A DNA stretch of 64,000 nt, taken from assembly GCF_024139115.2 (NCBI RefSeq), contig NC_085139.1, positions 186,001 to 250,000 on the forward strand. Direction: 5' to 3'. The notes beneath the pieces were generated by a model. The model did no database searches and was not told the DNA's origin. It saw only the letters and a list, made by a program, of their open reading frames with translations. Source of the DNA: Armigeres subalbatus (Eukaryota; Arthropoda; Insecta; Diptera; Culicidae). Position numbers and translations under genes: made by a program. Numbering within the stretch: the first letter of the stretch is position 1; each line of letters starts with the position of its first letter. Positions 11,255-22,843 of the stretch are shown in pieces.

Positions 11255-13301
11255 GCGAATAATGACGTGTAGATTTTTTTACGCGAGTTGTTTACCTCAT
11301 CTTAAAACCGTTTCGGATGGCGGTGGCTCGGGTTGCGCCACCCGGAAGATTGTTGAGAAACAGCGAAAGGTCTTGCCGCGTGTGATATAAATGTTTTGAA
11401 AGCTTGTCTTCAATTCAAATGTTCATATTGCGGTTTTGAATTGTTGAAGAACGTACGCGTAATGATTGGAACTTTATGTGATGCGATATTAGTGTTTTTT
11501 AATCAGTATTTTTTAATCTATCTTGTTGGTGTCGTTCGACTATTCCGAAATTAAGTGCTTGGAGCTTTTGCGGATAATCTGGTGAGATCATTTCATGTTG
11601 ACTTTTTGTCCTGCCACAAATCCCAATTTAATCTAGCAGTTTCAACGCATTCCTCTATACAATAGAAGATACACCCAACCAGTGGATGTTGGATTTTTTT
11701 TGCGATTCTGTATGGGGGCCTGCCGCAATCTGTATGGATGCTTGATATGTGCAAAATTACTGGATTATCGGGATTATCATAAAATAAACTAAGTTTTTTT
11801 TATACAGGTATATTACTAGAGAAGCTTTGTGGGTTTATTGTCAAATAAGAATTTGTGTGAGCATCTGATTATTCTGTATTTTCCCAGTTTTTGTGGGAAT
11901 TTTGGTGGGTTCCTGTACGAACCTGTGGAGTTCTGGCGTACGCTTGTTGGGTGTAGCATAAAAGGACATCGAAAGGGTGAAAATTGCACTTCAGTGAAAT
12001 TGTTACATTATTTGTAAAGGTAGCGGGGGTAAAGTGAACAGGCGGGGTAAAGTGGGTAACGGCTTGTTTATCCCCTGTTTATGGATTTCTTGTAATCTTG
12101 TATTATTTTCCATGCTACATCATAAATGAAGCATTTCATGCTCTCCGAGCTATTTAAATCATGAAATATCTATTTAACAGCTAGATTTCAGCAAAATTCT
12201 GGGTGCTTTCGCAAAGTACTAGTTTGATGTAATTTTGGCAATGTTGCATTAAGCAATGAAAACTCTGAGTTAGTAGTTCCAAACCAAAATATCGTTCACA
12301 TCGCTCATTTTGCTTGTTATGAAGCGAAACTGGTTGATGGAAGATAGTTTTTAATTTTTTTCTTAGTTTAGGTGTAATTTGAAAAACATGTAGCTATAAG
12401 GGTAAATTGGTCATGTCGCCTGGGGGTAAAGAGAGCAATGTTCTGACAGAGAGATAAACTACCTCAAATTTAAACCTTAATCGTTTCGGTTGACAGTGGG
12501 ATCATCAATCAGGGGTTAAGAAAAGGGGGATCTGGTCATTTACGCTCCACACATACATTTTCGTACAGATCGAGCAAGCGTTGTACAGTGTGTGTTTAAG
12601 TCGTCGCGAAGTAGTTAAGATATCGAATCAGTCTTCGGGAAAATATGTAAGACACGCGTTGCTTTTCCGTTTTTTGTATCATCATGAATATGGCGTCGTT
12701 CAAGAGTTCAGTGCGTGTTTTCTATTGTTTCGGATAGTAGAACGATCGCGCGATCTGCCGAAATATTGTGTTCGGCATTGCGTGAATATGGCGTCTATGA
12801 GTGTATGATGCATAGTGCATAAAAAGTGTTTCAGACACGCGCATGTTTGTGCAACCATAGAGTGATCGATTATAAGCAAGGGCAATGCCCTTGCCAATAA
12901 TTTGAGGATATATGAATGCACAAACATGTTCAGCGTCAGGATAAATTGGAATAAATGGTAAGCCGATCTCCATAACCTATAATAACCATAACAATAATGA
13001 TATTTTTACCACTATATACGGGCCAGAATCAAACGGATTGAGTTTTGATTCAGGAAGTTTGAATACACTTCAGATATCTCTATGATATGTGGGTGTACTC
13101 ATGCGGGGCTTATTGTAAACAACTATAGCTTCGGAATGCTCGCGTTCTTGAAATGGGCTATAGGAGTTGCAATAGAGCTATCACCTTCTAGCTCCCGGAT
13201 CTAAGATTCTTGCAATTATATAAATAAAATGGTTGCACGAATATTCTATCCATAATGCCACTGCCAGACAGTGGGAGTTAGATTGTAATAACACACACAC
13301 A
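11255..13301 (+). mobile_element. 2.05-kb insertion with 24-bp TSD and (AC)n tail
   Basis: The 24 bases at 11231-11254 (CAGCATCAAAACGTG...) recur exactly at 13302-13325, and the BEL gag reading frame is continuous if one copy and the intervening DNA are removed. The insert ends with AATAACACACACACAC, a short (AC)n tract, which would be its 3' tail on the plus strand. I recognise no protein in it. It holds GGGGTAAAGTGAACA-like motifs near 12030 and an AT-rich interior. The long duplication plus CA-type tail resembles the R1-like insertion at 51184-52727. Confidence 0.7.
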
Positions 13302-14088
13302 CAGCATCAAAACGTGTATAGAGCATATGCGCTAGTAAGTGAGACCATTCGGTTGTATTCAGTCCAATTTTCCGCAGCTGCAAAAGGTTTCGTTCATACG
13401 AGTCGATGAGAGCAACTAGTGCTTCATACGGCTCACGCCTTATTGACTCAGCATTCAACAAAGTGTCCATAAGCGATCGAGCAATGATTTTTTTGTTCTC
13501 GAACCGTTGCTCTAGAAGTTGCCATGCCACGTCGAAGTTGGCCCCTGTCACTTCGAAAGATTCTACCAACGTTCTTGCCTCCTTGATTAATACTGAGAGA
13601 AAATAGTGAAACTTTTCCACAGACGAAAGCAAGGCGTCGCGAAAGCTCAACAAATCTGTTATACAACCATCAAATGAAGGAATTTTGAAAACAGGGAGGT
13701 GAACTCGGGAATTCGGAGGTTGGCAGGTCGGAGCGGAAGACGAAGCTGCAGTTGTCGGAGTGTCTCTGTGAGAAGTGAGAAAATCCTTCACATCAAAGAA
13801 CCGATTCTCGGAATCCAACCGAATTGTTGTGCAACCATCTTCGAAGTCCTTTTTGAGCTGTTCCTCCTTATCTTCCTCGGTAGAAGATTTCGATTAGTCT
13901 TGCTCTTGTTTCGCTTCAATCTTCGCACGATTACTCCGAAACTCTTTGAACAGCGTTTCTAAATGCTCCAAACGTGAACCCGTTCTCACTTTATCTCGTT
14001 GAGCTTGTAAATTGACCACAAGGCCTCTATTTTGGCCATAGAGTCCACAAAACCCCGCTCTATCTTGAACAGTTCGCGTAGTGATGCC
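13302..14088 (-). pseudogene. BEL/Pao gag, N-terminal part
   Basis: An ATG at 14088 opens MASLRELFKIERGFVDSMAK and continues (IEALWSIYKLNEIK) to a TGA; a frameshift then leads to FKEFRSNRAKIEAKQEQD. At 13818-13330 a longer open stretch reads FKIPSFDGCITDLLSFRDAL, TLVESFEVTGANFDVAWQLL, RPYEALVALIDSYERN-like text (here REPYEALVALIDSYERN) and LLAHMLYTRFDA, the DUF1759 gag domain of BEL elements. It stops at the 24-bp duplication and continues at 11254. Gag would package the RNA. Confidence 0.8.
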
Positions 14089-14407
14089 ATATTTCATTCA
14101 ATTCCTGATATTGGTCCAAATCGCAAACCCAATCAATTTCCAAAAATCGTAGCGTAGTCAAATTGCCCAAAAAATCGTTAAATCGCAAACAAATTCCTTA
14201 CGTACTAGAGTGAAACTTATATGCAAATTATATTTCGCTTCAGAAATTATCGTACCTTGCTGGTTGAGTGTACTCACGCTACCCTCTATTGTTTGCCGAC
14301 CCAAGCCAAGCCAGATTCGCCAGGTACCGGAGGAAGGTGTGTAAATGCGCCTTTGAAACGCCGAAATGCTCCGTGTTTGTGATACCCGTGCCGTGGGAAC
14401 AGGTCTA

Positions 14408-14503
14408 CCCTAGTAACATTTTGGTTTTATGCTTGTTTTATAACACTCTTAAAGATTAAATTGTAGTCTTCAAGAGCGTTGTAAAACTTAAAATGTACTT
14501 GGG
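14408..14503. mobile_element. TA-flanked MITE, 96 bp
   Basis: CCCTAGTAACATTTTGGTTT at the left and the complement of the right end (CCCAAGTACATTTTAAGTTT) form inverted repeats over almost the whole element, flanked by TA (14406-14407, 14504-14505). The centre is a short AT-rich loop. It lies in the presumed BEL LTR/leader region. Confidence 0.7.
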
Positions 14504-15131
14504 TATGGACGAAATCCTGGTTGCTTTACCGGATCCGTAAGCGCCGATGTGGTATCCGACGATGATGCTGCCACCCGCAATGTAGCACAAAAGAAACAGT
14601 GTCGACCCTCGAGCAAATTGTGCCTTTATCACCACACACAGTGGGGAACTTTGTTCGCTAAGTTTTGGCCACTAAACTTCACAAATCCGGATCCTCAAAG
14701 GACCATAAATGTTCAGTACTGGTTCTCCAGACTTATGGGACCACTCGCGGAGAACTCGGATGCTTCGAATAGCACAAAATAGTGTTATTACGCGAATTAC
14801 TAACAAGAGAAAACTGGCTTGGCGAACAAACTTTATTACTGCGATAGTCTTCCGTTGTACACTCGTCGATGGCTTTATTATAAACTGATCGTGCAATCAA
14901 TTATGCATGGGCAAACAGTCAAGAGAGATTTTGGTTCCTACTAATGCGCGTGAAGAGATTGAGTGTCCAGCTGTATTTAGTTCAGTAATTCATTTAGGGT
15001 TAATTCTTTAGTTTAAGAGCTTTCCTAACAATATTTAAACAACTAACCCTTTTCTATTTTCTTCGATACGAATATGTCTTATAAACTATATCTTCCAAAG
15101 GGGCAATAATAATATTTCATCAGTTCTTATA

Positions 15132-15191
15132 ATAACGGTGTTGAACTTAATCTATAGATTAAAAAAACACATTAATAAAGAATTGAAAAAA
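15132..15191 (+). mobile_element. Ultrashort retroposon, family I, copy 2 (60 bp)
   Basis: AGTTCTTATA flanks both sides (15122-15131 and 15192-15201), a 10-bp duplication. The insert holds CGGTGTTGAACTTAATCTAT, completing a perfect TTAATCTATAGATTAA palindrome, then ACATTAATAAAG and a terminal A run. It matches the copy at 307-361. Confidence 0.85.
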
Positions 15192-15760
15192 AGTTCTTAT
15201 ATTTTTTTCTAACAAATGCGATGTGAATTTTAATTTAATTCATCGTACCATGTTGTTCAATTATTTACCCTCCTAACTAATCGAAAATCATTAGAAGGTA
15301 TTTTTTTTATTCCAGTACTATAAAAAAATACCAGTAAAATTTATTTTGAAAAAAAATCATCGAATATAATGTCTTCGGGAAAGTGTTTGCATGAACTTTT
15401 GGCATGAACTTTTCTGTCCATTGCCGATTGAAACAGCTGCCCGTCTCTGCCCCATCGCATAAACGGCATATGTGAAAACTTCCATAAATTTGCCTTTTTT
15501 CCACGATTAATCGCCAAAAATCGTTTTTTTCTAGCTGGATCACCATCACGAATCGTGTATTTTACCAATATCTATGATTTTGAATAATATCCAATCCAAA
15601 GTACAATTACTGATCAAATTTCATTTTTTGGACTTTCTTTTCAAATAAGCAAATAAATCATTACAGTAGGCTCAGGAAATTTGAAAATTTTAGCAAGGTT
15701 TATCGAAATTAAGTGATTGGCGTGGTGGACCTCTTTTCCAGAGCAACTCGTGGGACCAAA

Positions 15761-17294
15761 ATGGAAAACCAAGTCAATTCTTCAATTAGTGGTAGTAGTG
15801 TAGGCGACAACCCCTTCGTAAGAGGTGGGTTGTTCGGGTCTCCGCCTAGGAGGCCAGAGGCAATAGTCGGCAGCTCAGTGCGCAGCGCCAGCGTGGGTCA
15901 CTTAACCATCTCCCAGGCTACGCCGGTAAAGGTTATAGACGGCCCATGGATCGTGAAGGCAATGAACCGCAAACGCGATGGGCTTTCGGCCTTCGAGGTG
16001 ACGGAACAGCTGGACGCCATCATCTACTTTGCGTCATCTAAGCATAATAACAGTAAGGACCTCAAGAGGAACTGGCTGGAACTTCGAAAGTCGATGTTGG
16101 ACGCCAAGCTGGAGAGGGCGGTCGGGACGGGCAAATGTAAACCCGTGAAATCCGTGGAGTCGAGGTCTACCCAGACTGAGGCCCAAGGATTCGCGGACTC
16201 GGGCAAGGTCGAATCGACCGAGGGCGTGCCAGCGAAGACGGTGGTGCCAAAGTCTACCCAGACTGAGACTCAAGTATTCGCGGGCACGTCGGGTGTCACT
16301 GCTCCAACGGAGCAGACACTAAAACGGGGGAGACAGCCTCTGGAGGATAAGCTCCCTGTGGGCCGCTCCAAAACGCGGAGGGTTACTACCCCGAACAAGG
16401 GTAATGGGGCTGGGAAGCTGAACGCCGGCCGGTAAGGGGTTACGGCAGGCTGAGAACTCTCAGCCGCACCATACCAGGGAAATAGAGGGGGATGACACCT
16501 CCTGGACCCTGGTTAAGAACAAGAGGAAACCGAAGACGTCAAGGGCCGAAAAGAAGGCCCAGGCGAACGAGGGTAGCAAGAAGTCTAGGGTAGGCGCCAA
16601 TCGCTCCAGGGGCGATGCCCTAGTCATCAAGACGGACGAGGCCAAGTACTCGGACGTCTTGAAGGCGATGAGGAGTAACGTCAAGCTCGGTGAACTCGGC
16701 GCCGACGTACCCGGATGGGTAGATGATCCTCGAGCTGAAGCGGGGCGTCTCGCAAAAGGGCGGTGCCTACAAGAAGTTGGCGGAGGAAGTCCTTGGCGAG
16801 ACGGTCAAGGTGAGGGCACTCACGACGGAGGTGAATCTAAGGTTTAAAGACCTGCACGAGATCACCGAAGTCGAAGAGCTCGTCACGGCACTGCGGCGAC
16901 AGTGTGAAGTGGAGACGCCCACCGCAGCCGTTCGGCTACGGAAAGGTCCGGCAGGGACGCAGGTAGCATTGGTTCGGCTATCTGCAGCGGACGCTTCCAA
17001 GGTCGTCAAGCTAGGGAGCGTCAAGGGGGGGTGGTCGGTGTGCCTGTGAGCATATACGAACAACCCGAAGTTTGCTTCACGTGCCTGGAACCGGGGCACA
17101 AGCAATGGGACTGCAAAGACCCTGACAGAAGCAATCTCTGCCGACGCTGCGAATTGGAGGGACACAAGGCACAATACTGCACGAACCCTCCCAATTGTTT
17201 GATTTGTTCCAGCAAAGCTGTGAACAGCAAACACCCCATGGGGGGTTCGAAGTGCCCGGCGTTTAAGCGTGCTGCAAAATCACAGTGCAGGTAA
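15761..17294 (+). pseudogene. R1-like ORF1 (Gag) with three zinc knuckles, frameshifted
   Basis: ATG at 15761 opens a Ser-rich N-terminus (ENQVNSSISGSSVGDNPF). The middle has FEVTEQLDAIIYFASSKHNN and repeats of STQTEAQGFA/STQTETQVFA. The frame ends at 16435, and later pieces lie in two other frames: 16723-17049 (NLRFKDLHEITEVEELVTAL, ALVRLSAADASKVVKLGSVK, a Gag core of R1/I-type LINEs) and 17031-17294. The last piece holds two clear CCHC knuckles, CFTCLEPGHKQWDC and CRRCELEGHKAQYC, and a third variant, CLICSSKAVNSKHP...GSKC. Such proteins bind the element RNA. At least two frameshifts disable it. Confidence 0.8.
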
Positions 17295-17454
17295 CGCAGC
17301 TGGCTTGCTCGGCCTCGCCCGAATGTACGGTGTGCGCAGGGTTAGGGGAAACGGCGGAACACGTGTTGTTCGTGTGCCCACGTTTTCGCGCAATGCGTGA
17401 CCACATGCTTTCCACATGTGGTCTGGACACTACCCCGGACAACCTAGTTCGGAG

Positions 17455-17644
17455 TATAGATAGTAGAATATATAGATGAGCGAAGTCCTCTGTCTCCAAA
17501 CGAACTGTCAAACGTGTCTCCAAACGAGCATGACGACACGATTTCAATGGAAATGTTAAGGGCTGTGACGTCATATGCGCGTGTGCACGGTTAAAAAAAG
17601 CGACTCAGCCATGCTTTCGCTCATCTATAGATTCTACTATCTAA
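17455..17644. mobile_element. MITE, 190 bp, 9-bp TSD
   Basis: AGTTCGGAG is present at 17446-17454 and 17645-17653 and only once in the uninterrupted copies at 50152 and 51844. The ends TATAGATAGTAGAATATATA and the complement of the right end (TTAGATAGTAGAATCTATAG) are inverted repeats of about 30 bp. A 9-bp duplication suggests a Mutator-like or related transposase, an inference only. Confidence 0.8.
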
Positions 17645-18430
17645 AGTTCGGAGGATGTGTAAAGATGAAATTGGCTGGAACGCCGTTTTATCGGCTATCG
17701 TCCAAATCGTCTCGGAGCTACACAGAAGGTGGCGCGTGGACTCAAGGATGGCTAGTTCAGGCGCAAATAAGAGGTGGTCCAAGGGATCGGAGTCGGCTTC
17801 ATGGGTCATACCTGTGGTCATGCCCTGTGGTCGAACTCGATCCTTTTATCGAAAAAGTGACCGCGCGAAGAACAACATGGTATCGTCGCTTTCACGGCGT
17901 CGGTCAACCGGGCGGGTTCCGAGCCCGAGGACGGAAAGGGGTCCTCGTCAAGGCTGGGGCAGTTGTAGGCACCGTGTCGGCAAGTCCCTCTGTGTGTTGA
18001 CGAATAGACCCTATCGCAGAGAGGTCAATTTGGGGTGCACGCGGCATCATCATTCTTGATACCAGTCGTGCAGAGGGAAGCAGGCGCGAAGTCGACCCTT
18101 CCCACCTTCCGAGGACATAGGGCGTGGTAAGGCCACCTGGAAAGCCGGCAATGCGCTGGCACGATACCATGGTGTTCTTCTAAAAAAGCGAGTTACGATG
18201 TTCGGTGCTGCAAGGACACGCAGCTAACCTCGAGGGTGCGTTGTGCACTGGCCCCCTTTGAAGCATTACTTTCTGGTTGCACCGAAGGGACTATGGGCTT
18301 GGCGGCAATGGAAACGGTTTAGCGGGTCGGGGATGTAGTCCTGCCTCCCTCGGTGATCCCTAACCCCGCACTTCCTGGTCAACCCAGGATGTCTGTTGAG
18401 CAGATTCCCCCTCCATTGTATAGGAAGAAA

Positions 18431-18574
<144 letters not shown>

Positions 18575-18589
18575 TACGAGAAAGGCAAA

Positions 18590-20120
18590 AAAAAATCTGT
18601 ACAAACGTCATTATGGCTGAAATACATTTTTTATAGGCAAAATGCATTTCAAAAACTGATTCATTTTTTATTATTTCTTATTGAAAATGGGTCCGATTGA
18701 ACTATAGGCTCAGAACATACTGCAAAAATATTCGTTTTCTTTAAGGTGACACGGGAAGCACTAACAATCATTAAATCGTCGTCATTTTCATCATTGAATG
18801 CTTAACTTTTTTTTCTAAAACAAATATGATTTTGAAAAAGTATCACCGGCACGTGCTTACTCGTATGTAGATTGCTGATACATTTACAGTTACATCAAAC
18901 AACTTAAAACCGAAATACGCCGCTTCAAAGTTGCGAGGTGATAATGCTTAAAAGAGACGAAAGATAGGAAAAATAACACGGTGTTTAGTAGCTCCCCGAG
19001 TCACCTTAAACGATTAATTGCAATAAATTGCATTCAATGGTGCTGTTCCATTGCATTGTTCAGACAATGATCCAGATCGGACCACAATCTTGAAAGTTAT
19101 TTCTACCTCAAACTGTGTTTTGAGACTCACTTCTTGCGCTTAGTTTCATAGGGGCGTAATTGTATTGATCGATTTCTCTTAATTGATTTTATATTTTGTT
19201 AATAACTCAATTGTTTCAAAAGCCTCAATCGTGATTATTGATTCTGGTGCAAGATACAATCATCCTTTATCACACCAAACCATTAAATCATCGACAAACT
19301 AGCGAAATTCGGTACAATAATAAAAATATAAAATCGACGAGCGCTATAAAAAAGAGATCTGAGTAGGCAACTAATCTCAATAGATTATCATGTGTCATCG
19401 ACAAATACAGATTTAAGATTTCCTCAAGGCACTCTCCCTCAGCAGATGAATGTTCCATAAAGCAGTGAGTTAGGAACTTCAATGTGAAATTTAGTGAGGA
19501 TTTTCCAATTGCGTTTATTCATATCTTATCATTTTCAAATAATAATATAATTTTGAAACATAATTCTGTGGATATAGTTAAAATCTTGAAATGTTATTCC
19601 AACAGTGACTTGATTGATATTGATAGTGTAAGCCTGTGTTTGGACATAAATCAGTGTAAGCGATTCTTAGTCGACTTTTTAGACACAAATTAGAATGTAA
19701 GTTAGAAGATTACGAGTTCTGCTTTAACCAGAGCAGTTCAAAATATCTAGTCACCAGGTTAGTTTCGGGCCTAACCCACTTCTATCTAGTACTAGCTGAT
19801 GGTAAAGAAGACCGATGAAATGAAATTTTGAATATGAGGTTTCACAATTTAACTTAAAAAAGGTACTTTCAATAGTTTGCAATATAATTGTCATAGCATC
19901 ATTCTATCAGTAATATGTGCACGATAGAGTGATGACCCGAATTTTAACATGTACAAATTTTAACTGCTCCTGGAAGAATTTTGGAAGTCTATGAGGAAGA
20001 ATTATTCCAAAGTTTTTGAAAGTCTATATTAAAAACACAAACTTGTGCCTGGCATAGTGTACTGTATATACATTTTTCAGTGCTAAGCCATTAATTGACC
20101 CCCTAATAAATTCTCGATAC
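18590..20120. other. No gene recognised
   Basis: AT-rich sequence with stops in all frames and only chance-length open frames (for example 19288-19482 and 19484-19693). No protein family, RNA gene or clear repeat end is visible to me. Confidence 0.5.
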
Positions 20121-20125
20121 ATTTT

Positions 20126-20180
20126 ATAATGAACGAGAAAGGCATTATCACCGCTAGGTGGATTGATTTGGATTTCTAAT
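20126..20180 (+). repeat. Dispersed motif GAGAAAGGCA...CTAGGTGGAT, copy 1
   Basis: ACGAGAAAGGCATTATCACC followed by GCTAGGTGGATTGAT resembles 59711-59750 (GAGAAAGACACCAACACCAC, TAGGTGGATCAAT) and 36907-36955 (TCGCTAGGTGGATTAAT). It looks like the end of a dispersed element; its extent and type are unknown. Confidence 0.45.
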
Positions 20181-21676
20181 GGGTTTGTTTAGAGTAGCCA
20201 TATGAGCTTAAATCCAAAAAAACTGTAACTGTATGTACAAAAGCAAGTTTTATGGAATTTTTATTTTAGTTATTAAAAATGTTTTCAATAACACGGGATT
20301 CAAATTATACAAAACCTTTATATTAAAATTATACGAGAATGGCAAAAAGATAGTTACGAATTCGAATGTCTAAAACGCCGTCGGCTCTTTCGCGGACAAC
20401 ACGAAGAAGAATCTGCTTGAAAGCACCTACAGATATAAATGTATTATGAATACAACTGTGAAGGGAGAATCATTCCTTCAATAGTCAGTATCAGCGGCAG
20501 CGGTATTGAATTCTCTGATAACTCACCCTTCGGCGTTTCGTATATCCGCCTAACTCACTCATTCCACAGACCTGAAAATACACACCCAACATAGACGACG
20601 GTACGTTTAAATGAACAAAAAATTCATGGCGGTCATCAATCTTCTTCTATGTTTGACTGACAGCTCTGGGTTGTAGTCTCAGGAAGAAGGTATACGTTGA
20701 AAAAATAATTAGTATTCCGTTTGATTTATAAATAAAAGTTAAAAAACAATATTATATTAACTAATTTAATCATCGTTGCAAAAAAGCTTATCACTGATAG
20801 AACTTGATATTTGTACATGTACAACAATTATGCAACGGCTGCTCGTACAAGGACATGTTTGAATGAATATCATATTTGGTACACAGATCAAAATATGTTA
20901 TGATTTAATATGTGTTTTTGCCTCATGCAATGCAGTTTAAAAAACTTGTTTAAAGATTTTTCAATTTCATATTTTTATTGGTTGAATTCATAATTTTGTT
21001 AGAACGCAATTGAATCTCGTTTGCAAGTTGAACTAAATTGACTTCAATAACAACGGTGTTGACATATCGAAGTCAAGCTACTGGTACTGTTTGCTCGAGC
21101 TCTTGTCCGAAAAGTAAACCCTGGTTTCCTCTCACACGTACCGTCTAAAAGTAGCAAAAGTTTGAATGCTGAAACGTAGAGCCTGGAATAAATGCAGGAA
21201 GGAATACACGCTCATCGTTCCTCTACCGGCGTATCTTCGCCCACTTTTACTTCCTTTTTCTTCGGTTGTTCACTTTTTAGATGGCTCTCCTCATTCATTT
21301 TCCGCTTGTATTGTTCTGTGATCAAGAAAATTCGTCTCTGCACAATCAGCGAAGAACACCTAGAGTGTCGCCAAACAGCGGACAAAACGACGAGCATGGG
21401 CACGAAAAATCTAAATAAAATGTGTTGCATGATAAGCGTAGGAGAGAAAATTTCATGTACGTCATCAACAACACTCGTGCCAGCGTGCCACCACTTCACG
21501 TGAATCAGACAAAAAGAGCAAGAGATAAACTTCAAAAGGGAGAAAAATCAATGACTGTGTTTGCATCATTTAAATGCATAAAGCAGATAGTTCAGTGGGT
21601 ACGTTAAAATGGCTCAAGGTTTATTACACTTTAATTTTAAATTGTTAATCACAAACACATTAAATTAATTAACCTA
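20181..21676. other. No gene recognised
   Basis: Mostly AT-rich. Open frames on both strands at 21192-21535 overlap and show no known domain. A short stretch near 20585-20670 starts ACACCCAACATAG and ends CTATGTTTG...GGGTTGT, possibly a decayed MITE. Confidence 0.4.
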
Positions 21677-21679
21677 GTA

Positions 21680-21868
21680 CACCCAAGTTTTTTTTCCACG
21701 GTTTGTTTTTGGTCGTTTAAGACCTTGCGCATCAATAAAACAATGAGTTACCCCACGAAAAAAATCACGAAAAATCAAAGTAAATTCAAGGGGTATTTCA
21801 AAAGCTGTGAAAGTTCAGGTTAACCGAGAAATTAATAAATTCCAACTGCGTAAAAAAAAACCTGGATG
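21680..21868. mobile_element. TA-flanked MITE, poly-T ends, copy 1
   Basis: CACCCAAGTTTTTTTTCCAC at the left and the complement of the right end (CATCCAGGTTTTTTTTTACG) are inverted repeats, flanked by TA (21678-21679 and 21869-21870). Its right half matches, inverted, the left half of the copy at 37200-37442 (CTCGGTTAACCTGAA). Confidence 0.7.
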
Positions 21869-21879
21869 TAGTTATATTG

Positions 21880-22150
21880 CTTTTGAAGTCTCCATTTAGC
21901 CTTGTGAGCAAAGACGTAGGGTTACCATTCCATAAGTGGCGATACTCGATACTCGGTCCTGCGTATGATGTTGTAGAATAGGAAACATTCTATATTCCCT
22001 GGGCATAGTGTATCAATTGATGTACTTGCCACACAAGATACATACTCATACAATGGCGAGGATAGAAAAGCGTTCAATTAACAAATGAGAAAATCCTAGT
22101 AGAAGACTAAGTTGAAAAACAGGTTAAGGAAGAATTAGTGTTTAAATTGA
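21880..22150 (+). mobile_element. tRNA-derived SINE, decayed copy A
   Basis: The 3' body CCCTGGGCATAGTGTATCAA, CTTGCCACACAAGATACATA, CAATTAACAAATGAGAAAAT and AAGTTGAAAAACAGGTTAAG matches copies at 44545-44780 and 46196-46450. The tRNA-like head is badly decayed here. The family is one I recall as frequent in Aedes. Confidence 0.65.
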
Positions 22151-22445
22151 AATTTTAAAATAAATAGAAAATGCACACGCACAAGCAAAACCCCGTAGGG
22201 GACTTTGCTCCAACTTTTGACAGGTAATATATGGACCTGACGTTTTGGGCTGATGGTTCATTCGTTATGAAATATTGCATTTAGGGCTTTTAGACCCAAT
22301 TTTGGCGACGAACATTAATAATAAAATATAAAAGGGTGCTTGCTCTACGTTTATATGGCACATCTGGACGTGTTTCCGATGGAAATGCGATCAGGTGAGG
22401 TATGGTTATCAAGACATACTTAGCACGTAATTTTTAATAAGTGGG

Positions 22446-22680
22446 CTTTGTGGCCGTGTGGTTAGCGAGGTCAATCGTCTAAACGCATGTGCTAGGGAGT
22501 GTGGGTTCGATTCCCGCCTCGGTAAGGAGGAAACTTTTCGTGATCGAAAAATTCTCCACTGGTCCACTGGGTGTTATGTGTCCTGTCCGTTATCTCATGC
22601 TAGGTGTTAAGTGTTCAGTTTGTACGACCTCTGGTCGAAGACGGTGTTCCTGTCTTTTTATAACATCAATATAATCAAGG
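22446..22680 (+). mobile_element. tRNA-derived SINE (Feilai-like)
   Basis: TGTGGCCGTGTGGTTAGCGA gives an A box and GTGGGTTCGATTCCCGCCTC a B box of an RNA polymerase III promoter. They are followed by AAGGAGGAAACTTTTCGTG and CTGGTCCACTGGGTGTTATG and a T-rich end. The arrangement and body resemble the Feilai-type SINEs of Aedes from memory. It cuts off the leader of the gypsy array at about 22690. Confidence 0.7.
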
Positions 22681-22690
22681 CCGACGAACA

Positions 22691-22843
22691 TCAATTGTAA
22701 CCGTTCGCGAATGGTTTCGAGGTGATTTTAAACACGGTGGCTTAAGCGCCACTCTCGAAGAGAGACCACCGGTCGTGTTCCCTATTTGCCCGACTTTCAC
22801 AGACCCTTTACCTCTGGGGACTCTCGAACGGTCGCTGGCTCCA
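22691..22843 (-). other. Gypsy leader fragment and primer-binding-site candidate
   Basis: Minus strand TGGAGCCAGCGACC at 22830-22843 directly follows the LTR and starts with the TGG typical of a primer-binding site. It is followed by GTTCGAGAGTCCCCAGAGGT and GCGCTTAAGCCACCGTGTTT, which do not occur in the other two units, where TGGAGCCAGCGACC is joined to RT. The tRNA primer is not identified. Confidence 0.5.

Larger units (their letters stand above)
1731..14322 (-). mobile_element. BEL/Pao LTR retrotransposon, nested and decayed
   Basis: Read on the minus strand from about 14088 to 1964, the pieces appear in BEL/Pao order: gag (DUF1759-like), CCHC-type knuckle, retropepsin-like domain, RT, RNase H, integrase and the C-terminal DUF5641-like domain. 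At least five later insertions split it (4425-8561, 8615-8777, 9064-9286, 9493-9992, 11255-13301). Removing each of the first three at its repeat boundaries restores protein continuity. A possible primer-binding site TGGCGAATCTGG lies at about 14311-14322 (minus), which would put the 5' LTR above 14323. I could not match a 3' LTR at the low end, so the left boundary is approximate. Confidence 0.8.

Noticed and set aside
21192..21535. Overlapping open frames of about 105 codons on both strands as a host gene
   Set aside because: No domain, splice evidence or repeat copy supports either; mirrored frames are common by chance.
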